The position numbers and the translations under genes were made by a program. The notes beneath the pieces are model-generated. The model did not search any database. It was given only the letters and a program-made list of their open reading frames with translations, and was not told the DNA's origin. A stretch of 36,956 bases of DNA, from NCBI GenBank assembly GCA_018001015.1, contig JAGNIV010000028.1:1-36956 (forward strand). Reading direction: 5' to 3'. Within the stretch, counting starts at the first letter, position 1. Every line of letters starts with the position of its first letter. This DNA comes from Phenylobacterium sp. Its GTDB lineage: Bacteria; Pseudomonadota; Alphaproteobacteria; Caulobacterales; Caulobacteraceae. Positions 31,803 through 36,956 of the stretch are shown one piece after another.

Positions 31803-32654
31803 CTAAGCATTCGCCGAAACCAACCAGACCTTGCCGGTCATCATCACGCCCTCGTCTGGCCGATGATGCCGGGCGAACAGCGCCAGCAAGTCGTCCTCGA
31901 CACGGTGGCGCAACGCGGTGGGGGCCCCCTCCAACAGGCGACCGGCGGCCAAAGAAGAGACGGAGAAGCGGACGGCGTCCGCAGGGCTGGCGCCGGGCCC
32001 GCCTATAGGCTGGAGTCCGGTATAGGGCGCGACGTCCAGACCCGTGAAGCCGCCGTCCATCAGGATGGCTGTCAGATAGTCGACGTCCTCCAGAGCGAAG
32101 GGGCCGGGCGTGCGCGGCGCAACCGGTGGGACCTCCATGTGTCGCCGCAGCACCCCCATCATCTCCATCATCCACGGGTTGTCGCGTGGAGGCCCCCAGA
32201 CCGCCAGGTCGATGCGACCGCCGGGTCTGAGGCAACCGTGCAGGTGGGCGAACGCCGCGTAGGGATCGGGGAAGAACATGCTTCCGAACCGCGAGAATAG
32301 CCGATCGAAGGGCGCGTCGGGCCTGTAGGACGCGGCGTCGGCGTAGATGAACTGGGCGTTGAGCGTTCCGGCTTCAGCCGCGCGTTCGGTTGCCTTCGCT
32401 GTTAGGTCGGGTGAGATGTCGATGCCGACTACGGAGCCGGACGGGCCCACCTCCGAAGCGATAGCAAGACTGGTCGCCCCGCCGCCGCAGCCGATGTCGA
32501 CGACCCGATCGCCTTCGGCATAAGCGGCGCGAGCCAGCAGGGCGGCGCCTACCGGTGCGATCATCGCCTCAAAGTCGTCGATGCCGGCGAGCCATCGGGC
32601 GCCCATCTCGCCCGCCCAGTCCTCGGGCTGCAAGATCTCGCGTTCGTCAGACAT
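31803..32654 (-). CDS. Class I SAM-dependent methyltransferase
   Basis: This 283-residue protein is similar to UbiE/Methyltransf_11 enzymes. SAM-binding motif I is VVDIGCGGGATS (about 51-62), with VVGIDISPDL as the acidic loop, and FSRFGSMFFPDPYAAFAHL and GGRIDLAVWGPP follow. ATG 32654 (MSDEREILQPEDW) is chosen because the open frame upstream to 32711 lacks family resemblance. It is an intact paralogue of the interrupted gene at 194-1048. It lies 90 bases after a TauD-like dioxygenase gene on the same strand and may modify a product of the dioxygenase pathway; the substrate is unknown. Confidence 0.88.
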   Translation of the reverse strand: MSDEREILQPEDWAGEMGARWLAGIDDFEAMIAPVGAALLARAAYAEGDRVVDIGCGGGATSLAIASEVGPSGSVVGIDISPDLTAKATERAAEAGTLNAQFIYADAASYRPDAPFDRLFSRFGSMFFPDPYAAFAHLHGCLRPGGRIDLAVWGPPRDNPWMMEMMGVLRRHMEVPPVAPRTPGPFALEDVDYLTAILMDGGFTGLDVAPYTGLQPIGGPGASPADAVRFSVSSLAAGRLLEGAPTALRHRVEDDLLALFARHHRPDEGVMMTGKVWLVSANA

Positions 32655-32744
32655 GCTGGTGCTCACCCCATTGGGGAACGCCGTCGTCCTGGGCCTTCTC
32701 AGGCGCCACAACGCAGTGGGCCAGGCGATTGGGAGCGCGCTCCG

Positions 32745-33623
32745 TCACGCCGACCGCCGCACCGGCGCTTCAATCGTCTTGGGCGAGCTCTCTTGTCCGG
32801 GATCCACCGTCACGCGGCGCATATGGCGGCGCTGGCCCGGGTAATCGTTCAGCGCGAAGTGCCAGACCGAGCGGTTGTCCCAGAAGGCCACCGAGCCCCT
32901 GGCCCAGTTGAACCGGCAGGTGAAGGCCTCGTAGCGGCAATGCTGGAAGAGGTAGTCGAGCAGCGCCTTGGACTCCGAGGTCTTCCAGCCGTCGATCCGC
33001 AGCGTGAAGGCCGGATTGACGTAGAGCGCCTTGCGGCCGGTCTCCGGGTGGGCCAGCACCACCGGGTGGACGTACTCGCCGACGTAGCCATCGGCCTCGG
33101 CGATCGCCATGCCGGCGCGCTTCTGGGCCGAGTGGCCCTGGGCGGAATACTCGCGGCTGGCGGAGTGGACCGCGCTGAGCGTCTCCAGCGTCGCCTTCAG
33201 GCCCGGCGACAGGGCGTCGTAGGCCGCGGCCTGGCTGGCGAACAGGGTGTCGCCGCCGAATTGCGGCACCTCCACGGCGTAGAGGATCGAGCCGATCGCC
33301 GGCGTCTCCAGGAAGCTCATGTCCGAATGCCAGCCGCCGCCGAAGTTGATGCGGTCCTGCGGCTCCTTGACGACCTCCATCACCTCGGGATGACCCGCCA
33401 TGCCGGCGACATAGGGGTGGATGTTGAGCGGGCCGAAGCGGGCGCCGAAACGGACCTGCTGCTCGGGCGTGAGGTCCTGATCGCGGAAGAAGATCACCTG
33501 ATGCTCGACCAGCGCCTGCCGGATGGCCGCCACGGTGGCGTCCGAAAGCTCGCGCGACAGGTCGATGTCGGTGACCTCGGCGCCGAGGGCGCCAGCGACG
33601 CGGCGGATGACCAAGCCGGTCAC
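32745..33623 (-). CDS. TauD/TfdA-family Fe(II)/2-oxoglutarate dioxygenase (C)
   Basis: The 292-residue enzyme matches TauD residue by residue at key points: iron ligands His99 and Asp101 in GWHSDMSF, His255 in RSVWHFA, and Thr126, Arg266 and Arg270. In E. coli TauD the same numbers bind iron, 2-oxoglutarate and the sulfonate. FGPLNIHPYV carries a His like TauD His70. It should hydroxylate a carbon next to an acidic group, using O2 and 2-oxoglutarate. Release of sulfite from a sulfonate, or sulfate from a sulfate ester, is the natural guess, although TfdA-like activities on carboxylates or ethers are not excluded. The start ATG 33623 overlaps the stop of dioxygenase B by four bases. Confidence 0.9.
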   Translation of the reverse strand: MTGLVIRRVAGALGAEVTDIDLSRELSDATVAAIRQALVEHQVIFFRDQDLTPEQQVRFGARFGPLNIHPYVAGMAGHPEVMEVVKEPQDRINFGGGWHSDMSFLETPAIGSILYAVEVPQFGGDTLFASQAAAYDALSPGLKATLETLSAVHSASREYSAQGHSAQKRAGMAIAEADGYVGEYVHPVVLAHPETGRKALYVNPAFTLRIDGWKTSESKALLDYLFQHCRYEAFTCRFNWARGSVAFWDNRSVWHFALNDYPGQRRHMRRVTVDPGQESSPKTIEAPVRRSA

Positions 33624-34495
33624 GCCGACATCACCTGGCGCGGCGTTGCGCGCGACGTCGTCGGGCTCTCTTCGCTCCGATGGAAAGGCTTGTCGCCCGC
33701 AACCGTGACGCGGTGCCCGTAGCGGCGGTTTGGGAAATAATCGAACAGGGCGTGGTGCTGGGCGCAGCGGTTGTCCCAGCAGGCCATGGAGCCGGGCCGC
33801 CAGTGGAAGCGGACATGGAACTCAGGCGTCTCGATGTGTCGGTAGAGCATCTGCAGGATGGCGTCGCTCTCACTGCGGGCCAGACCCACGATCCGGGTGG
33901 TGAAGCCTCGGTTCACGAATAGCGCCTGCCGCCCCGTCACCGGGTGGGTGCGCACGATCGGATGCTCCGAGCGCGGGTACTGCCGGTCCTCGCTGTAGCC
34001 GGGACGCTCGTAGACGTGCTTGCCGTCGTGAATAGCGGTCAGCCCTGAAAGCATGCGCTTGATCGGATCGGATAGAGTCTCGTAGGCGCGGTACATGTTC
34101 GCGAACAGCGTCGCGCCGCCGCCGTCCGGCGGGACCTCGGTCAAGTGCAGGATCGACCCCATCGGCGGCTCGGGGTCGCAGGACACGTCGGTGTGCCACT
34201 CCTCTCCGGCGACGTGCTTGGAGTTCTCGTCGGCCTTGATCACCAGAATCTCGGGATGCTGATCCGGCTTGTGCGCAGCGGGGTGTAGGTGAAGCTTGCC
34301 GAAGAGGCGGCCGAACTCGAGATGCTGCTCTACCGTCAGGGTCTGGTCCCGGAAGAAGATGACTAGGTTGTCCATCCAGGCCGCGTGGATTTCCTCCAGT
34401 TGCCGATCGCTGAGCGGTCTCGACAGATCCACACCTTCGATCTCAGCCCCGATGATCGGGGTGACCTTGCGTACCGCGATGGTTTCGTAGGTCAT
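33620..34495 (-). CDS. TauD/TfdA-family Fe(II)/2-oxoglutarate dioxygenase (B)
   Basis: This 291-residue enzyme shows HTD at His101/Asp103 (GEEWHTDVSC), the distal His about 247 in CAQHHALFDY, and the arginines in FPNRRYGHRVTV that bind 2-oxoglutarate and an anionic substrate. LFGKLHLHPAAH aligns with the TauD substrate-loop histidine. The start MTYETIAVRKV at 34495 is preferred to the frame extension to 34576, which has no family resemblance. It is only distantly similar to dioxygenase C, so the pair probably handles different substrates or successive steps. It begins 31 bases after the YeiH-type exporter stop and overlaps the next gene by four bases. Confidence 0.9.
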   Translation of the reverse strand: MTYETIAVRKVTPIIGAEIEGVDLSRPLSDRQLEEIHAAWMDNLVIFFRDQTLTVEQHLEFGRLFGKLHLHPAAHKPDQHPEILVIKADENSKHVAGEEWHTDVSCDPEPPMGSILHLTEVPPDGGGATLFANMYRAYETLSDPIKRMLSGLTAIHDGKHVYERPGYSEDRQYPRSEHPIVRTHPVTGRQALFVNRGFTTRIVGLARSESDAILQMLYRHIETPEFHVRFHWRPGSMACWDNRCAQHHALFDYFPNRRYGHRVTVAGDKPFHRSEESPTTSRATPRQVMSA

Positions 34496-34526
34496 TGTAC
34501 TCTCCCTTGCTGGTGTTGTTTCCGGT

Positions 34527-35546
34527 TCAACCGATCGCTCCCAACAGTATGGCGGTGAGCACGGCGAGCAGGACAAAGAGGGTTTCCGCGCCTATCAGTA
34601 CCGCCGGGCGCCAACCAACATGGGCGAAGTCGCCGAGGCGGGTCTTGACCCCGAGCGCCGCGATGGCCGTCACCAAGCACCATGCGGAGGCCTCGCCGGC
34701 GAAGCGGACCATATCTGGCGGGACGGCGACCGTAGACGTAATCACGACGAGGGCGACGAAGACGACCAGGAACATGGGCAGGAAGGGCGGATGTTTCCGC
34801 GAGGTCGCGCCCCCTGCGTCACGGAACAGCAGCGCCACGGCCAGTGTGGCCGGCAGCAGCATCGCGACGCGCAACAGCTTGACGACGGTCGCGGTGTCGC
34901 CGGCCTGATCGGAAAGGCCGTAGCCTGCGCCCACGACTTGAGCCACGTCGTGAATGGTGGCGCCAAGGAACACACCCGACTCGACCCCGCTCAGGCCCAG
35001 CTGCGTGGCGAGCAGAGGGTATAGGATCATGGCCAGGGTCGAGAGCGTGGTGACCCCGACAACGGTCAGTATCGTGTCACGCTCCCGCGTGGGCGACGGG
35101 GGCAGCACCGACGAGAGCGCGAGCGCTGCCGAGGCCCCGCAGATCGCCACCGCGCCGCCGGTCAGCACACCGAAATCCGTCGGCAGCTTGAGTAATCGTG
35201 CGAGCACCCAGCCCGCGGCTATGGTGGCGAGGACGGCAGCAACCGTCAGAAGTAGAGCATTGGTCCCGAGGGCCTGGATTTGCGTAAGCGTGATCCGCGC
35301 GCCCAGCAACGCGATGCCGGCCCTCAGCACGACCCGCGCTGCGAAGTCCAAACCTGGCCGGCACCGGCCGTCGTGGCCAAGAAAATTCACTGCCATTCCA
35401 AGCAGCAGCGCAAAAAGCATCACCGGCGCGGCATAGTGGTCGGCTAGCCATGAGGCGGCGAGCGCCACGAGCAGGGCGATTCCCAGCCCCGGCCCCAGTC
35501 GGGCGAACGCCGCAGCGATACGATGCGGAAAGCTCGCCGCGGCCAT
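34527..35546 (-). CDS. YeiH-type putative sulfate/sulfite exporter
   Basis: The protein is a polytopic inner-membrane member of the UPF0324/YeiH putative sulfate exporter family. Motifs are GAPVMLFALLLGM-like (here AAPVMLFALLLGMAVNFLG), RAGIALLGARIT, GGAVAICGASAALALSSVL, VFLGATIHDVAQVVGAGY and ALGVKTRLGDF. Relatives are found beside sulfonate or taurine degradation genes, where they are thought to export sulfite or sulfate. ATG 35546 (MAAASFPHRIAAAFARLGPG) is chosen because the extra 35 residues from GTG 35651 have no family resemblance, but the longer form is possible. It lies between dioxygenases A and B, which strengthens a sulfur role for the run. Confidence 0.87.
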   Translation of the reverse strand: MAAASFPHRIAAAFARLGPGLGIALLVALAASWLADHYAAPVMLFALLLGMAVNFLGHDGRCRPGLDFAARVVLRAGIALLGARITLTQIQALGTNALLLTVAAVLATIAAGWVLARLLKLPTDFGVLTGGAVAICGASAALALSSVLPPSPTRERDTILTVVGVTTLSTLAMILYPLLATQLGLSGVESGVFLGATIHDVAQVVGAGYGLSDQAGDTATVVKLLRVAMLLPATLAVALLFRDAGGATSRKHPPFLPMFLVVFVALVVITSTVAVPPDMVRFAGEASAWCLVTAIAALGVKTRLGDFAHVGWRPAVLIGAETLFVLLAVLTAILLGAIG

Positions 35547-35717
35547 GGTGGCGGGCTCGAAGGGCACGCCTTCCAAAGAGTCGTAGGAGTCGGCGCCCGG
35601 CCACGGAGCCGGCGCATTGGTCGCTGGAGTATCCGAGCGGAGGTTCAGCACCGGCGCGTCCGTCCGCAGGCACGCGAGCCCGATGGACGATCCGAAGCCG
35701 CGGCCGCTCCCGCCATT

Positions 35718-36725
35718 TCAGCTCGCCTGCTTCAGCCAGCCCGCGCGGTCATATCCGCGATCCTCAAAGCTCTGCGGTCGGCTCGAGATCTTGTCGGTCG
35801 CCAGCCAAAGCCGTTTGAGATGGCGGCGGCGATCCTCCTCCTCGAAGTCCTCGTACTCAGTGCGGGAGTGGAACAGGACGTAGTTGTTGATGAACTGCAT
35901 GTCCCCTGGCTGAAGCACCATGTCGAGCCGGAACTCGGGGCTCACGGTCAAGGCGTCCAGCGTGTCCAGCGCCTCGATCTCGAACGGCGTCAGCCGCGGC
36001 AGTTCCGGGAACCGCTGGGCAGAGTTGATGTAACCGCGGATGTAGCGATTGAAGAGCCGTCCGTCATGCCGCGTGAACACCGGCATCGAGTAATAGGGAT
36101 TGCCACCGGCCGGGTGCTCGCCCCGCCAATCGTAGAAGAAGGGCTCATACAGCCGCTCCAACAGGTCGGGACGCGTCCGCGCCAGCTCGTTATGGCAGGC
36201 GACCGAGCTGACAAGGCTGCTTAGGCCTCCGCTCTTGGCGTCGCGCAGGCAAAGCAGGCCCACAAGATCGGACCCGTCGGTGTGGAACGGCAGGTGAACC
36301 GTGGTTTCGTAGCCCCGTACGTGGGGGTTCAGCATGCTCTTGCCCGTGTCCCGCACGTCGCCCAGCAGGTCGCCGCGGGCGTTCTGCGGCCACGGCCGAC
36401 CGAGGTAGGTGCCCATCCCCCAGTAGATCGTCCCAGCGTCTTCCTTGCTGTAGCGCTCGACCGGCAGGCCGCGCAGCAGGAAGAACCCGCGCCCATTCGC
36501 AAGTTCGTCCCCCAGGGCGTCCAGCGTCACGGCCATGCTCCCGAGCGGGAAATCGGCGCGGGTCACTTGTGTCCCGCTCAGCCCTTTCGCTTTGGCGTGC
36601 GAGAGCGCCGCCTCGAGTTCGCCGATTTCGGCGTCAGTCAGATGGCGTATCCAGTCGTCGCTCCTGGCCACCTCCGCGCCGCGCCAGTCGGCGGCGGATT
36701 CCACCACACCTTGAAAAGCGCCCAT
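35718..36725 (-). CDS. TauD/TfdA-like Fe(II)/2-oxoglutarate dioxygenase (A)
   Basis: The 335-residue enzyme belongs to the wider TauD/TfdA fold family but to a longer subgroup. It has His148-x-Asp150 in PFHTDGSD, a distal His about 286 in LFHSRTEY, and Arg about 305 in HLKRLWL. RGFFLLRGLPVERY and LGRPWPQNARGDLLGDV are typical of the clavaminate-synthase-like subgroup. The start ATG 36725 follows GGGAGATCGATC. It is the first gene of the minus-strand run and lies only 109 bases from the right IS end, so the IS may supply or have replaced its promoter. The substrate is unknown. Confidence 0.88.
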   Translation of the reverse strand: MGAFQGVVESAADWRGAEVARSDDWIRHLTDAEIGELEAALSHAKAKGLSGTQVTRADFPLGSMAVTLDALGDELANGRGFFLLRGLPVERYSKEDAGTIYWGMGTYLGRPWPQNARGDLLGDVRDTGKSMLNPHVRGYETTVHLPFHTDGSDLVGLLCLRDAKSGGLSSLVSSVACHNELARTRPDLLERLYEPFFYDWRGEHPAGGNPYYSMPVFTRHDGRLFNRYIRGYINSAQRFPELPRLTPFEIEALDTLDALTVSPEFRLDMVLQPGDMQFINNYVLFHSRTEYEDFEEEDRRRHLKRLWLATDKISSRPQSFEDRGYDRAGWLKQAS

Positions 36726-36833
36726 GATCGATCTCCCATGCAGCTCATGGGTCAGACGCTAATGCGCCATCATTAAGTTGTCCACTACTGGATTGGGTTT
36801 AGCTTGAGGGTTGACCGGACCTGAGTCTGATCT

Positions 36834-36956
36834 AGGTCCTGTTGATTAAGTGGATTCCCAAATCAGGTGATCGCTGATTCAAGGCTGCTCTTTGGGGGAG
36901 CCGTCGTGGTTCGGGGTTTGATGTCGGATGAGGAGTGGGCGTTCTTTGCGCCGTTC
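36834..36956 (+). mobile_element. Outer end of an IS5-like insertion sequence (right copy)
   Basis: The block is the inverted copy of bases 3-125, beginning AGGTCCTGTTGATTAAG after CT. It is oriented so that its transposase leaves the window to the right. The junction again contains CTAG. Only the 5' end is present. The two copies therefore face away from each other with the whole window between them. Confidence 0.75.
36906..36956 (+). CDS. IS5-family transposase, N-terminal fragment (runs off the window)
   Basis: GTG 36906 or ATG 36921 opens a frame reading VVRGLMSDEEWAFFAPF up to the last base. It matches the first codons of the left copy exactly. The catalytic region is outside the window. 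Confidence 0.6.
   Translation, partial: MVRGLMSDEEWAFFAPF

Noticed and set aside
32793-33722. 309-codon plus-strand frame opposite dioxygenase C
   Set aside because: Antisense shadow; the minus strand carries the complete TauD iron and 2-oxoglutarate residues.
35523-36224. 233-codon plus-strand frame opposite dioxygenase A
   Set aside because: Antisense shadow without motifs.
1-36956. Calling the whole window a composite transposon
   Set aside because: Only partial IS ends are visible and no outer target duplication can be seen; an assembly break at a repeat explains the same picture.
1-36956. tRNA, rRNA or riboswitch genes
   Set aside because: No cloverleaf, rRNA block or known riboswitch core was recognised by eye; a covariance-model search would be needed to be sure.

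Overview
The window is about 37 kb of GC-rich DNA. Its gene content (TonB-dependent receptors, several nitronate-monooxygenase-like flavoproteins, paired acyl-CoA dehydrogenases, a Baeyer-Villiger monooxygenase, TauD-type dioxygenases) and codon use suggest an alphaproteobacterium of the Caulobacterales/Sphingomonadales type. That is inference from family content; no rRNA or marker gene is present. No tRNA, rRNA or CRISPR array was seen. The two ends are inverted copies of the same sequence, about 123 bases long: the outer end of an IS5-like element, each with the first codons of a transposase reading out of the window. The segment is therefore either bracketed by two inverted ISs or is a contig broken at a repeat.

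Region by region. (1) 0.2-6.5 kb (+): a class I methyltransferase with an early stop, a prolipoprotein diacylglyceryl transferase (lgt) with a frameshifted start, a ClC channel with two frameshifts, an intact Fic AMPylase, and an EamA/DMT transporter with a His-rich tail. (2) 6.7-10.4 kb: two divergent nitronate monooxygenases, one frameshifted, then a chimeric gene joining a partial DUF169 domain to a methyltransferase. (3) 10.3-19.1 kb: a MarR regulator, an internally deleted 587 bp IS, a full-length TonB-dependent receptor, an acyl-CoA dehydrogenase remnant, and a second TonB-receptor remnant split by an IS66-family element with a clear 8-bp target duplication. A truncated-globin remnant follows. 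(4) 19.1-28.3 kb: a coherent catabolic locus. On the minus strand lie TetR, a Baeyer-Villiger monooxygenase, a nitronate monooxygenase, an alpha/beta hydrolase and a thioesterase. Divergent on the plus strand lie two acyl-CoA dehydrogenases, a CoA-ligase remnant and a thiolase-like protein. (5) 28.3-31.8 kb: a hybrid histidine kinase, then a scrapyard of joined fragments (GGDEF, histidine-kinase ATPase, IS66 end, BLUF). (6) 31.8-36.7 kb: a minus-strand run with three Fe(II)/2-oxoglutarate dioxygenases, a YeiH-type sulfate/sulfite exporter and a methyltransferase.

How the genes may work together. Region 4 fits ketone to ester oxidation (BVMO), ester hydrolysis, CoA activation and beta-oxidation, but the CoA ligase is broken here. 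Region 6 fits oxidative release of sulfite or sulfate from organosulfur compounds followed by export. The window carries unusually many broken genes: at least four small frameshifts, two nonsense codons, an 8-bp tandem duplication in tnpC and several truncations. It is an accessory, IS-worked region in which intact catabolic operons sit between debris. Some single-base frameshifts could be sequence errors.
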